Shown: in pieces, positions 9,398-18,164 of the stretch
Position numbering within the stretch: position 1 is the first letter of the stretch
Layout of the letters: each line of letters opens with the position of its first letter
Assembly (NCBI GenBank): GCA_031551045.1
Contig: JAVBOD010000021.1
Span: forward strand, 1-34,122
Reading direction: 5' to 3'
From: JAVBOD01 sp031551045
GTDB taxonomy: Bacteria > Bacteroidota > Bacteroidia > Bacteroidales > UBA932
Length of the DNA stretch: 34,122 nt
Position numbers and translations under genes: made by a program
Notes under the pieces: model-generated
What the model was told of the DNA's origin: nothing
Seen by the model: only the letters and a program-made list of their open reading frames with translations
Databases searched by the model: none

Positions 9398-9434
9398 AAA
9401 AAAAATCAATTCCACCCTTTTTTAGGGAATGATT
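9398..9434 (-). terminator. Intrinsic terminator at the end of the polysaccharide operon
   Basis: Read on the - strand, AATCATTCC (9434-9426) pairs with GGAATTGATT (9413-9404) with one bulged base around an A-rich loop, and runs into a T tract (eight T in total at 9405-9398, the first two in the stem). It lies about 190 bases beyond the last gene of the polysaccharide operon and immediately before the next promoter candidate, so it marks a transcription-unit boundary. Confidence 0.65.
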
Positions 9435-9622
9435 GTGTGTAATATATTGCTAATATGCTGATTGTGTGAGTTATGTTAAAATGATATAAAAATCATTCCA
9501 TGGCTCCTACGGCCCGGTCAAGGCATGGTGGAATAATGCGCAGGAAACGGCGCTCATTCAAATTCATTCGGGGGTAGGCACAACGTCAACGTTTATACAG
9601 GCTCGTAGCCTGTGGATAACAG

Positions 9623-11011
9623 CTAATAGGCATTTTTATCTTTTATAAAAAACATTCCTAATGTGCGGAAGGCAATTTCTATATCTAATAAAAGCGTCCA
9701 GTTTTCGAGGTAATATATATCTGTTTTTACACGTTTCTCCATCAGGGAAACTTCTTTCGTTTCTCCGCGGTAGCCGCTTACTTGAGCCAGTCCGGTGATG
9801 CCGGGCCTGATAAAATGCCGTACCATGTATTGATGAACGATATCGGAGTATTGATCGGTATGGAATAGCATGTGCGGGCGTGGCCCCACAATGGACATAT
9901 CGCCTTTAAACACATTGATGAATTGAGGCAATTCGTCGAGGTTGGAACGGCGGAGAAAATTACCTATGCGGGTTTTTCGCGCATCGTTCGCGGTGGCTTG
10001 TTTGGTGTCGCAATCCTTATTACAGCGCATGCTGCGGAATTTATAACATTTAAAATCTTTTCCGCCTTTCCCCGTACGCATTTGTGTAAAGAAGACGGGG
10101 CCCGGCGAACTGATTTTAATGGCAAGGCCAATAAACAGGTAAACAAACGGGAACACGATTGCCAAGAACAGCGATGAAGCCAACACATCCAATGCGCGTT
10201 TCAAGGACGCATTATGGGAGAAACTGAGTGGAATTTTACGAATAGAAAGGATGGGGATATTACCTATCGTATCCAGTACAATCGGAGTGTCGATATAATG
10301 TTGTGTGCTGGGAATGATATGAAAATTGACTACATTCCGTTCTGCGAAATTTAAAATATCTTTTATTTTATCTTTGGCTGATAGCGGCAGCGTACAATAT
10401 ATTTTAGCGACCTTGTTGCCCTGTACAAATTTCTTTACATCCTCGATGTTGCCCAGTAAATTACCGTCATTAGCCATCGGGTTGTCGTCAAAGAAACCTA
10501 AGGAATTGATGCCTAAATAATGGTCGCTCATCAGTTCATGATGCAATTTCTGGCCGAGTGTTCCTGCGCCTAAAATCACCGCATTATCGCGGTTGTTATC
10601 TGTTTTAAGCAGATGTCCCATCATCTCCCGGGTTATCCAGTGGAAAAAAATGATCAGTAAGAAGAGCAGCGGGAAATAGGTCATGATGAATAAACGTGAT
10701 ATATGGTCGGAGGTTTTGAGGGTAAATAAAAAAACAATTGTAATGAGCATCGCAAAACCTACGCGATAAAATGCACGTTTGATGATATTGCTCCACTTCC
10801 ATTTACGGGCATCGATGGTCACTTTAAAAAAATTCAGCGACAACAGATAACTTAAATTGATGAAGAGTAACAGTAGTTGGTAGTCGTTGCTTTCAATATC
10901 AATTACAGGAAAGAACGAAAGCAACATAAAGTAAGTGCCATTGAGCAGGAGGATATTCTCCAACACTACAATGACCTTTAGTAGGAATTTGTATCTTCCG
11001 GTGGTTTCCAT
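9623..11011 (-). CDS. wcaJ: Undecaprenyl-phosphate sugar-1-phosphate transferase (WcaJ type)
   Basis: A 462-residue polyprenyl-phosphate hexose-1-phosphate transferase that starts the repeat unit on undecaprenyl phosphate at the inner membrane. Four N-terminal membrane segments (about 10-32, 45-62, 83-98, 107-125) are followed by a cytoplasmic nucleotide-binding-like domain (AVILGAGTLGQKLHHEL, about 144-160), a further membrane segment (about 272-298) and the conserved catalytic domain: SPGPVFFTQMRTGKGG (302-317), KCYKFRSM (321-328), LDELPQFINVFKGDMSIVGPRP is split across 358-379 with the DE and PRP hallmarks. Length and domain order match full-length WcaJ/UpaZ-type enzymes; the usual donor is UDP-glucose, but that cannot be read from sequence. 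It is the last gene of the operon, 26 bases after the WecG-type gene. Confidence 0.93.
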   Translation of the reverse strand: METTGRYKFLLKVIVVLENILLLNGTYFMLLSFFPVIDIESNDYQLLLLFINLSYLLSLNFFKVTIDARKWKWSNIIKRAFYRVGFAMLITIVFLFTLKTSDHISRLFIMTYFPLLFLLIIFFHWITREMMGHLLKTDNNRDNAVILGAGTLGQKLHHELMSDHYLGINSLGFFDDNPMANDGNLLGNIEDVKKFVQGNKVAKIYCTLPLSAKDKIKDILNFAERNVVNFHIIPSTQHYIDTPIVLDTIGNIPILSIRKIPLSFSHNASLKRALDVLASSLFLAIVFPFVYLFIGLAIKISSPGPVFFTQMRTGKGGKDFKCYKFRSMRCNKDCDTKQATANDARKTRIGNFLRRSNLDELPQFINVFKGDMSIVGPRPHMLFHTDQYSDIVHQYMVRHFIRPGITGLAQVSGYRGETKEVSLMEKRVKTDIYYLENWTLLLDIEIAFRTLGMFFIKDKNAY

Positions 11012-11037
11012 AATTTTATTGGTTTATTGTTCTATAT

Positions 11038-11814
11038 TCAAGCAAATTGTTCGATTTCGGAATTGCCTCCTGTAATCATTTTCAGTTTTGTTTTCAGCAA
11101 CAGAAATAGGAACATGGAATTGGTCAACAGGTATCTTTTCCATAACCGTTGCGGCTCCTGGCAGAAACGGTAGAACCATTCCAGTCCGCTTTTCTGCATC
11201 CACAGCGGGGCTCGTTGTTGTTCGCCGACGAGCACCGGCAGTGCGCCGCCGATACCAACCATCACCGCGTTGATTTTTCCGCGCATGGATGCCATCCATC
11301 GTTCCTGTTTAGGACAACCCAGGGCGACAAAAACCAATTTTGCACCCGATGCATTGATGTGTTGAATAACCCATTCGTGCTCTTCCTCTGTTAATGGGCG
11401 GAAAGGAGGGCTATAGGTGGACACGTAGGGTATCCCGGGATAATTATCCCGTATGTACGCCTTTGTTTTGTCAAGTACCTGTTCGGTACTTCCATAAAAA
11501 AATACGGGCATTTTGCCTTGTGACGCTTCCGACAATAAATCGGGCAACAAATCCATTCCGGCCACCCGTTCTTGTTTTATGCCATGCAGCCATTTTAAAG
11601 CCCATGTCAGCGGTAAACCGTCGGGCGTGGCAATAGCCGCACTGTTCACAATGTTTGCGAAGTCTCTGTTTTTAAACATTTCTATCAGCATGTGTACATT
11701 GGTAACACATACATACTCACTCCGGGAACATTCGGACATTTGCACGATATTTTCGCAAAAGTTCCGGTAACTCCCCAGTGATATGTTAAGGTTTATGAGT
11801 GAAGTTTTTTGCAT
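11038..11814 (-). CDS. WecG/TagA/CpsF family glycosyltransferase (GT26)
   Basis: 258 residues with the family signature blocks: VTNVHM (38-43), ATPDG with the probable catalytic Asp (62-66), ERVAGMDL (82-89), GCPKQE (166-171), VGIGGALPVLVGE (186-198) and RAPLWMQKSGLEWFYRFCQE (201-220). Members transfer ManNAc(A)- or glucose-type sugars from UDP donors to a lipid-linked first sugar at the membrane face. The C-terminal basic/hydrophobic tail (RYLLTNSMFLFLLLKTKL) is the membrane-docking part. It lies directly upstream of the WcaJ-type gene, so it may add the second sugar. Donor unknown. Confidence 0.92.
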   Translation of the reverse strand: MQKTSLINLNISLGSYRNFCENIVQMSECSRSEYVCVTNVHMLIEMFKNRDFANIVNSAAIATPDGLPLTWALKWLHGIKQERVAGMDLLPDLLSEASQGKMPVFFYGSTEQVLDKTKAYIRDNYPGIPYVSTYSPPFRPLTEEEHEWVIQHINASGAKLVFVALGCPKQERWMASMRGKINAVMVGIGGALPVLVGEQQRAPLWMQKSGLEWFYRFCQEPQRLWKRYLLTNSMFLFLLLKTKLKMITGGNSEIEQFA

Positions 11815-11861
11815 ATAGATATATTGTTTAATTTATTTTTAATTTATTTTGGTTCGTATGG

Positions 11862-13121
11862 TTATTGTTCCCTGTTTTGAAAATGCGCGATGGCTTGCCC
11901 GTATAGCCGTACCATTTGCTCGGCTTTGTTTTTCCATGAAAATATTTCTTTCCGGCGGCTACAGTTTCGAGATTTTTCTTTCAAGACATCTCTGTTATGA
12001 TATAGATATGCTATCTTTTCGGCAAATGCATCGATGGAACGCGACGGCGTTGAAAACGGGATTTTTATCCCCACCGAATCATCCACCACATAGCCGAAGC
12101 CGCACGCATCGAAGCAAAGCACCGGAAGATGGCATGTTAGCGCCTCCAGAACAACAGTCGAAGTGTCTTCGCTGACACTTGTGAAGAAGAAAAGTTGCGC
12201 TTGTTCCATTCTTGTCATTATTTCCTGATTGGCAATACTGCCACACCATTCCACCTGTTTTTCGATATTCAGTTCCGAAGCCATTTGTCTATAATATTTT
12301 TCCTGTTGTTCGCTCCCCGTTCCGTAAATCGATAATGTTATACCTTTCAAATGTTTTACTTTAGCCAGGGCTTGTAACGCGATATTCAGTTGTTTGCGAA
12401 AATCGAATTTCCCGACCCACATCATGTTAAAATTTTCGTCTGCAAATCGGTCGATATTGTTTTCTTCCTTCCCGTTGTCGTAGCAACCCGTTTCCGGAAT
12501 AATTACCGACTCTTTGTGCCGGTATTTTTGTAATGCCCGGTACGAATCGGGTATAGAAGCTATCAGTAAGTCTGCCTTTGCAACAGCTTTTCCCACTCTT
12601 CTTCCATATTTAATTTGCAGGGTAGTGATAGCGTCTTTCAGCCGGTTGAATACATTCATTTTCCATCCGGCCCCCCGTAAATAGGCCTTCGGAAAGCGTT
12701 TCAATCCGCCTATGGGGCCCCATACGAACGGATGGCTGTTTATCTCCCACAGATAGCCCGGCTCACGGAAACCAACCATGTTCAAATGCTGTATGATTTC
12801 GACGTGGTGTCGGTTGATGATTTCTCCGGCCATCCGTCGTGTTTCCCGCTGCCATTTCCGGTAGTGTTTGTAAAAACGCCAATCGCCCTGGTTCCAACAC
12901 ATTTTACGCACTTTATCCGACACGGGGTTGTAATAAAAGTGCATATTTTTTGCTTGCGGAAGATGTGCCAAAGCTTCTTCTATCTTATCGCGGAACTCAC
13001 CTTCGGTGATGATATGCAGCGTGCAATGGTTGGCTAAATGGATGCACCAATTCCAAGCCATCCCGGGTTCGGAACCCATTCCGGGAGCACAAGCATATGC
13101 GTTGATAAGGACAGCAATCAT
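11862..13121 (-). CDS. Family 4 (GT-B) glycosyltransferase
   Basis: 419 residues. The N-terminus (INAYACAPGMGSEPGMAWNW) has the glycine-rich acceptor loop of retaining GT4 enzymes. The C-terminal half holds the donor-binding domain, with WVGKFDFRKQLNIALQAL as the beginning of the second Rossmann fold, a YGTGSE motif, and SVSEDTSTVVLEAL in the place of the E-x7-E motif. Predicted cytoplasmic enzyme adding one sugar from a nucleotide donor to the lipid-linked repeat unit. Neighbours on both sides are also glycosyltransferases (gaps of 47 and 19 bases). Donor and acceptor cannot be inferred. Confidence 0.88.
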   Translation of the reverse strand: MIAVLINAYACAPGMGSEPGMAWNWCIHLANHCTLHIITEGEFRDKIEEALAHLPQAKNMHFYYNPVSDKVRKMCWNQGDWRFYKHYRKWQRETRRMAGEIINRHHVEIIQHLNMVGFREPGYLWEINSHPFVWGPIGGLKRFPKAYLRGAGWKMNVFNRLKDAITTLQIKYGRRVGKAVAKADLLIASIPDSYRALQKYRHKESVIIPETGCYDNGKEENNIDRFADENFNMMWVGKFDFRKQLNIALQALAKVKHLKGITLSIYGTGSEQQEKYYRQMASELNIEKQVEWCGSIANQEIMTRMEQAQLFFFTSVSEDTSTVVLEALTCHLPVLCFDACGFGYVVDDSVGIKIPFSTPSRSIDAFAEKIAYLYHNRDVLKEKSRNCSRRKEIFSWKNKAEQMVRLYGQAIAHFQNREQ

Positions 13122-13140
13122 GGCGACGGTTCTAAAAATT

Positions 13141-14199
13141 TTATTTTTGTAATACTTCTTTGTAAATAGCGGCCAATTGTTTATTGATTGTTTCGATATT
13201 GAAAACAGTGTTCGATAACTTCAGGGATTCCCGTGAAATGGCGCTGCGTAATTCATCCTCCGAAATTAAACGGTCGAGTTGGCGGGCTAAATGCTCTGTA
13301 TCTCCCGCTTGAAAAATCAGCGCATTTTTACCATCATTCAGCACATCGGGCAATCCTCCGACCGGCGTTGCAACTACCGGTAATCCATACGCCCAGGCAT
13401 CCAGTACGGCCATCGGGAATCCTTCGGCATAGCTTGCCAGGCAGAATACGGAAGCCTCGCGGAATGTCTTGTCTTTCTCTTCGCCGGCTATCCAACCTTT
13501 GAATATAACCTGCCGGTCTGTTTTTAAATCTTTTGCCAGTGCTGTCGCTTTTTCCAGTTCGCCATTGCCGGCAAATATCACCGTCCAATCGGGATATTTA
13601 GGGGCGATGAGTGAAAATGCTTTAATTAAATCCACATAGCCTTTTCGCTCTATCAAGGTGCCGGCAAACAAAATCTGTTTTTTACGGGAATGAAAATTAT
13701 TCATTGCTTCGACAGTGGGCGCCGGATTATAGAGCACGCTTACGTGACGCTCCATGTTTAATGCCTCATTAAGCCATTGTTTCCACTGTTGAGATAATAC
13801 CAACACCCGGTCTGAATGATAAAATAGATACGACAATATTTTCTGATTCCGCTGTTCGAATAAATACTTCGGGTCGGAAGCATGGAGGTGTGTGATGATT
13901 TTTTTATTCCATAGTTTAGCGATAGCGAAATAAAATCGCTTCCGGCGGGCTGAGGTATTCGGTTCGAAGTGAATATGTACTAAATCGTAAAACGGAATTA
14001 AAAAAGCAAATTGCAGGAGCGACTTACAGAAATACCACAACTTGGGCATCGTACCTCTGTCGATATGAGTTTCTATCCACTTGCAGTGATACGCTTTCCA
14101 GTGCGCTCCCGTCTCATGTGCTTTGACCACGGAGGTAATGCCTCCGCGTGTTCTACGGGAAGTGGCTACAACCAGCACTTTAGGATTTTTTTTGCTCAT
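13141..14199 (-). CDS. Family 4 (GT-B) glycosyltransferase
   Basis: 352 residues, GT4 type. RRTRGGITSVV (about 15-25) is the acceptor-side glycine loop; LFAGTLIERKGYVDLIKAF opens the C-terminal donor domain, followed by IFAGNGELE and VIFKGWIAGEEK. The donor motif reads EGFPMAVLDAWAYGLPVVAT: the second acidic residue of the usual E-x7-E is Asp, a conservative change. Probably cytoplasmic and part of repeat-unit assembly. It begins 30 bases after the upstream GT2 gene. Confidence 0.9.
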   Translation of the reverse strand: MSKKNPKVLVVATSRRTRGGITSVVKAHETGAHWKAYHCKWIETHIDRGTMPKLWYFCKSLLQFAFLIPFYDLVHIHFEPNTSARRKRFYFAIAKLWNKKIITHLHASDPKYLFEQRNQKILSYLFYHSDRVLVLSQQWKQWLNEALNMERHVSVLYNPAPTVEAMNNFHSRKKQILFAGTLIERKGYVDLIKAFSLIAPKYPDWTVIFAGNGELEKATALAKDLKTDRQVIFKGWIAGEEKDKTFREASVFCLASYAEGFPMAVLDAWAYGLPVVATPVGGLPDVLNDGKNALIFQAGDTEHLARQLDRLISEDELRSAISRESLKLSNTVFNIETINKQLAAIYKEVLQK

Positions 14200-14229
14200 A
14201 GTTAATTTCTTACTAAAAAAATGCTCGTT

Positions 14230-15249
14230 CTACTTGGAATAATAATACAGCAACGTTGTAAACCGCTTGTGCAATAAATAAAAATGCAAAGCATACTTCA
14301 ACGGCAATTGCTTATACGGATACGAAGACGCTATCTCACGCCATAGGTTGTTATTCGCCACCTTTTTTAACCACTCCCTCTTTTCTCTCCCCGGGATGGA
14401 CGATTGAATATATTGACGGATGCCGAACCGGCTGTATCCTATAAATAATCTGGTGGCGCGTAAATAGCCATCGAGGCCGAATTTGTTGGCGCGTAGCCAT
14501 TCTTTCAGATATTGGTAAAAGAGCCGGTTTTTCTCTACCCTGTCTGCTCTTACTTTCCGGGTTAACGAAGATTGATTGTCCCTGTAGTTGTACAATGCCT
14601 CCGGAATGATGCTTACGGCGCCCGCGTGCAAGAGATAATCAAGGTTGAACAGCAAATCTTCGCTAATCAATTCCCGTTCGCTATGGAATTGTATGTCATG
14701 TTGTTTTATCAAGGAATTACGATACAGCGCACAGCAGGACGAAACCTGTATATCCCGGTCGTTCTTGCATGTTGGGGGATTAGCAATCATGTCGAGCATG
14801 AGCCCTCGTATATCTCTTTCGGCATTATACTGTTTATGGTTTGTATGGCTTGCGTCTTTCCATGTTGTTCCTCCGTCATCAAAACGCCGGTAGGTGAAAT
14901 ATACCACATCTGCTTTTTTCTCCATAGCCAGGGAATATACCTTTTGGTAAGTATCCCGTTCGACATAATCGTCGGAATCCACAAAGGCAATGTATTCGCC
15001 CGTAGCTATTTCCATGCCGGAGTTCCGGGCATATCCCAATCCTGCGTTGTTTTTGTGAATAACCTTCACTCTGTCATCTTGTTTTGCGTAGCTGTCGCAC
15101 AGCGCCGGGCAATTATCGGGAGAGCGGTCATCCACTAGAATAATTTCTATGTCCGTCAGTGTTTGATTCAACAACGAATCCATACAACATTGCAAATATT
15201 TTTCAACGTTATATACAGGAACTACTATAGACACTTTCGGTTTTTTCAT
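14230..15249 (-). CDS. Family 2 (GT-A) glycosyltransferase
   Basis: 339 residues. Classical GT2 N-terminus: VSIVVPVYNVEKYL (6-19), VDD (39-41) for nucleotide binding, NAGLGYARNSGM (68-79), and the metal-binding DSDD at 91-94. The C-terminal ~100 residues are basic and amphipathic, typical of capsule GT2 proteins. It resembles the GT2 at 25226-26287 (NCxxxCDxW/Y and RVIHKxN-type sequences in both) and they may be distant paralogs acting on different acceptors. Confidence 0.92.
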   Translation of the reverse strand: MKKPKVSIVVPVYNVEKYLQCCMDSLLNQTLTDIEIILVDDRSPDNCPALCDSYAKQDDRVKVIHKNNAGLGYARNSGMEIATGEYIAFVDSDDYVERDTYQKVYSLAMEKKADVVYFTYRRFDDGGTTWKDASHTNHKQYNAERDIRGLMLDMIANPPTCKNDRDIQVSSCCALYRNSLIKQHDIQFHSERELISEDLLFNLDYLLHAGAVSIIPEALYNYRDNQSSLTRKVRADRVEKNRLFYQYLKEWLRANKFGLDGYLRATRLFIGYSRFGIRQYIQSSIPGREKREWLKKVANNNLWREIASSYPYKQLPLKYALHFYLLHKRFTTLLYYYSK

Positions 15250-15293
15250 TTTTTTTATTAATTACTATTGTTCTCTTTAACCATCGTATTATT

Positions 15294-16430
15294 TTAATGA
15301 TACCAGAAGAAATCTGCGTCGGCATTCAGCAATATAAACCGCCCCCAAAACATCAATAAATACATCATGATGAACGTTATTCCTATGGGAAAGATTTTTT
15401 TCAACTGAACGGCATGATAGCTTTCCGGTTGTTTGCAATCTTTGAAATAGACATAAAAAATATAACCCAGGGGTACAAAATAAAACATCACAAACGGCTC
15501 TGTGAAGCGGCGCAGGATTTCGTATAAAAATGTAGCTCTGAGTAATATGCTTCCTATTACGACGGTGTTAAATAGATAGAGAACATGCTTATCTCTCCGT
15601 ACCTTTAACGCTTTGTAGCCTAAATAGAAAATAGCAATATAAAAAAGCGACGACATCAGTAATGCCAGTGTGCTTTGCGCATATATTTCGTTCACCGCAT
15701 CGGCTCCAAACCATTCGTTACTATTGTCTATGTAGTTCTGAAATTTATTGTTTAACGAGATATGTTCGCTTAAAAATTCCGCTAAAAAACTCATTTTTCC
15801 CACATCGAAAGCAACGCTGAAGAATAGATATGCGGGGATAGACAGCAAGTAGTGTATCGGGTTCCTGAAAATAAAAAAGATACCTAAAATCACCATCAGC
15901 GTTACAATTGTAGAGTAGTGTATGTTAAATGCTATCAACGTGGCAAGAATCATATAGAACCATTTTCGTTTATGAAAAAATACCAATGCCAGGAAAAGAA
16001 AGGAGATTCCCACGCCTTGCCGTATGGTATGTGCCGAAACATACAGCGTGGCCGGAATCAAAAAACTGTACATATAGCTTCCTGCTTCTCGGTAGGAACG
16101 TAAAAAAACGAAGGCGCAGACAATGAAGATGAACGCATATCCCATGTAGGCTCCCGCATAGCTGAACCCAATGAGATTCATGAACTGATTCAACCATTTA
16201 AAAGCAACTTGCTCTTCTTTAAATGTAAAGGCATGTTCGAATTCGAATTTATAGATTAAATAATCGTTGCCCCAACCGTAGCGCGAACCGACAATGAATA
16301 CATACAGCGCTATGGGAATAATGGCTGCTTCCCAGAATGCCTTACTGTTTCTGTGCGCATTATATTTACCCCAGAAGGCGTAGAATATAAAGATAAATGA
16401 AAAGAGTAGTATGTGTTCAATGATGGACAT
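15294..16430 (-). CDS. wzy: EpsG-family polysaccharide polymerase (Wzy)
   Basis: 378 residues, strongly hydrophobic with about 10 membrane segments. The N-terminal motif SRYGWGNDYLIY (49-60) matches the R-Y-G-x-G-x-D-Y signature of EpsG-type polymerases, and a long periplasmic loop (around residues 200-255, SEHISLNNKFQNYID) separates the later segments. It is predicted to join flipped lipid-linked repeat units in the periplasm. It is the only polymerase candidate in the operon, which contains one flippase, as expected for a Wzx/Wzy system. Confidence 0.85.
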   Translation of the reverse strand: MSIIEHILLFSFIFIFYAFWGKYNAHRNSKAFWEAAIIPIALYVFIVGSRYGWGNDYLIYKFEFEHAFTFKEEQVAFKWLNQFMNLIGFSYAGAYMGYAFIFIVCAFVFLRSYREAGSYMYSFLIPATLYVSAHTIRQGVGISFLFLALVFFHKRKWFYMILATLIAFNIHYSTIVTLMVILGIFFIFRNPIHYLLSIPAYLFFSVAFDVGKMSFLAEFLSEHISLNNKFQNYIDNSNEWFGADAVNEIYAQSTLALLMSSLFYIAIFYLGYKALKVRRDKHVLYLFNTVVIGSILLRATFLYEILRRFTEPFVMFYFVPLGYIFYVYFKDCKQPESYHAVQLKKIFPIGITFIMMYLLMFWGRFILLNADADFFWYH

Positions 16431-16446
16431 TACTTTATCTGATAGT

Positions 16447-17184
16447 TTAATTTTTTCCGAACATGAATTTAAGGATGCGTTTTATTTTTTTCCCGTGTTT
16501 TGTTTCCAACAGCGTAAACAGGCGTATTTTTATCTTATCTTTTTTTGATAACCACGACTCCGAGTAGTAATGGATGGAAACCGTGTTGGAGGTTTTTTCC
16601 AATTTCCCCATGGGATACTCGATCGGGCAGAAATAATCGTAAGGGTAAATGCGGAAGTTTCCCACCTTTTGTATTTCATTTTTGCGGTTAAAGCCATATT
16701 TTACCAGCACATTGGTCGTAATGGGGACAATGGTAATTTGCTTAATGTTCCCGTCCACAATAAAATGTTCGTTCTCATAATACTGCATGATATTCCGTAA
16801 AACGGCATCGTTCTTTTCCGCCGCAAAACCGATACCCGGATTAACCGATACGTTCGCTGACTTCGTATTTTTTTCTATTCCCATATAGGGGCCTTGTGAG
16901 ATAACCGGAGCCATATTTTTTATCACTTCAACATCCGTATCGAAATAAACGCCGCCGTTATTGTACAATACCCATAAGCGGGCATAGTCGCTTACGTAGG
17001 CATACTTTCCTACGCTATACGCTTCCTGTGTAAACGGAATAATATTGATGTCGAAATTATCTTCGTTCCATTCCTTTATTTCATAATCAGGAAAAAATTT
17101 CATCCATGATTCGATACATCTTTTCGCCGATAGCGGCAGCGGATTCCGGCCGAACCAGCAATAATGAATAACTTTTGGTATCAT
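16447..17184 (-). CDS. Family 32 glycosyltransferase (Gly_transf_sug, DXD)
   Basis: 245 residues. MIPKVIHYCWFGRNPLP at the start and YVSDYARLWVLYNNGGVYFD (63-82) running into DTD (82-84) are diagnostic of GT32 / OCH1-like bacterial capsule transferases; DTD is the metal/nucleotide-binding motif. Members transfer a sugar, often galactose or mannose, to the growing unit with retention. It follows the duplicated GT2 pair by two bases (likely translational coupling) and precedes the polymerase by 16. Confidence 0.92.
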   Translation of the reverse strand: MIPKVIHYCWFGRNPLPLSAKRCIESWMKFFPDYEIKEWNEDNFDINIIPFTQEAYSVGKYAYVSDYARLWVLYNNGGVYFDTDVEVIKNMAPVISQGPYMGIEKNTKSANVSVNPGIGFAAEKNDAVLRNIMQYYENEHFIVDGNIKQITIVPITTNVLVKYGFNRKNEIQKVGNFRIYPYDYFCPIEYPMGKLEKTSNTVSIHYYSESWLSKKDKIKIRLFTLLETKHGKKIKRILKFMFGKN

Positions 17185-17186
17185 CG

Positions 17187-18098
17187 TTATTTTTTGTTCA
17201 GGTTATTACTAAAGAACTTATTTAAGCGATAGCATACTTTTAATAGCAGTTTATCCCATGGCCTTATTTTCCCGCTGTTAAGAACTCTTGCATAAACATT
17301 GTATTCCATTTTCTGTGCAATGAAATTGAAATACAAGCCTTCTTTTTTCAGGAGGGGGAAAGCCACATCTTTCTTGAACGTATAGATAGACGGGAAAAAC
17401 TCTTTTTTGGGTATAAAACTCCCGTTCGAAATAGATTTCGAGTGTACTCTATAGCCCGCCAACACTTCATTGTGGAAATGGAATTTATATCCGTTCGTCA
17501 GGAACCTGACCCACAAGGGGTCGTCTTCCAGCATCGGGTAATTGGGATTAAACCCGCCTACTTTCAAAAAGGCTTCCCGTTTCATAAAAACACTCATTGA
17601 TTTGATATAACCTCCTATTATCTGCCCTCTTAATTGCTCGCGAATGTTGTCGCTGATTTTGAAATTCGGCCAGGTATAAAGTAGATTTCCGGGATGATCT
17701 TTAAATATCTGAATAGAAGAGGCCACGAGCGATATATCTTCGGTTTGCCGTGCCTGTACGAAAGATACCAAGGAATCGATAGCGTTGGGGTATATAAAAT
17801 CATCTCCATCGACGAGTTTTACCCATTCTCCATGTGCCTGGGCGAGCGCTCTTGAACAGTTGGCGGTAATCCCCGAATTTTTTTCCGCAGTGAGAAAAAC
17901 CGCTTTTGTAAACTTATGCCCGAATACGGATAACCATTCTTGTATCTTCTCAACGGTATCATCCGTCGAGCAATCGTCTGAAACAATCAACTCAATATTA
18001 GGATAGTTTTGGCAGTACACGCTATTCAGCGCTTCGATTACAAATTCGGAAGAATTGTACGTAATCACGCATACCGAAACCAATGGTAAATCAGTCAT
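17187..18098 (-). CDS. Family 2 glycosyltransferase, copy A of a tandem pair
   Basis: 303 residues from ATG 18098; an upstream in-frame ATG at 18146 is rejected because the paralog begins at the same place (MNTLPLVS versus MTDLPLVS). GT-A motifs: VCVITYNSSEF (9-19), VSDDCS (39-44), the DXD as DGDD (97-100) and LEDDPLW as the likely catalytic-base segment. It is clearly homologous over nearly the full length to the next upstream gene and must come from a tandem duplication. Both probably use related donors in the same repeat unit. Confidence 0.92.
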   Translation of the reverse strand: MTDLPLVSVCVITYNSSEFVIEALNSVYCQNYPNIELIVSDDCSTDDTVEKIQEWLSVFGHKFTKAVFLTAEKNSGITANCSRALAQAHGEWVKLVDGDDFIYPNAIDSLVSFVQARQTEDISLVASSIQIFKDHPGNLLYTWPNFKISDNIREQLRGQIIGGYIKSMSVFMKREAFLKVGGFNPNYPMLEDDPLWVRFLTNGYKFHFHNEVLAGYRVHSKSISNGSFIPKKEFFPSIYTFKKDVAFPLLKKEGLYFNFIAQKMEYNVYARVLNSGKIRPWDKLLLKVCYRLNKFFSNNLNKK

Positions 18099-18164
18099 TT
18101 CTTTTTTTGTTATTACTGTAAGTGACGTTGTAAAAAAATATAGCACAGATTACGATTTGCATGC

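Larger units (their letters stand above)
9225..9622. other. Intergenic region between polysaccharide operon and T9SS cargo gene
   Basis: 398 bases without a supported gene. It contains, in - strand order, a 7-bp hairpin (9597-9613, ACAGGCT/AGCCTGT), a GC-richer patch (about 9497-9610), an intrinsic terminator (9398-9434), a -7-like promoter element (9389-9396) and a long symmetrical hairpin (9312-9367). Direct repeats CGGTATAAT lie at 9302-9310 and 9365-9373. Confidence 0.7.

Noticed and set aside
9497..9640. Open + strand frame (about 50 codons, with HGSYGPVKAWWNN) in a GC-richer patch
   Set aside because: No start codon, preceded by a stop, no recognisable family, and it runs antisense into the end of the WcaJ-type gene. 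It may be a relic, but I cannot support it as a gene.
14572..15138. 188-codon + strand open frame
   Set aside because: Lies wholly antisense to a GT2 gene with full catalytic motifs; its translation has no domain features.
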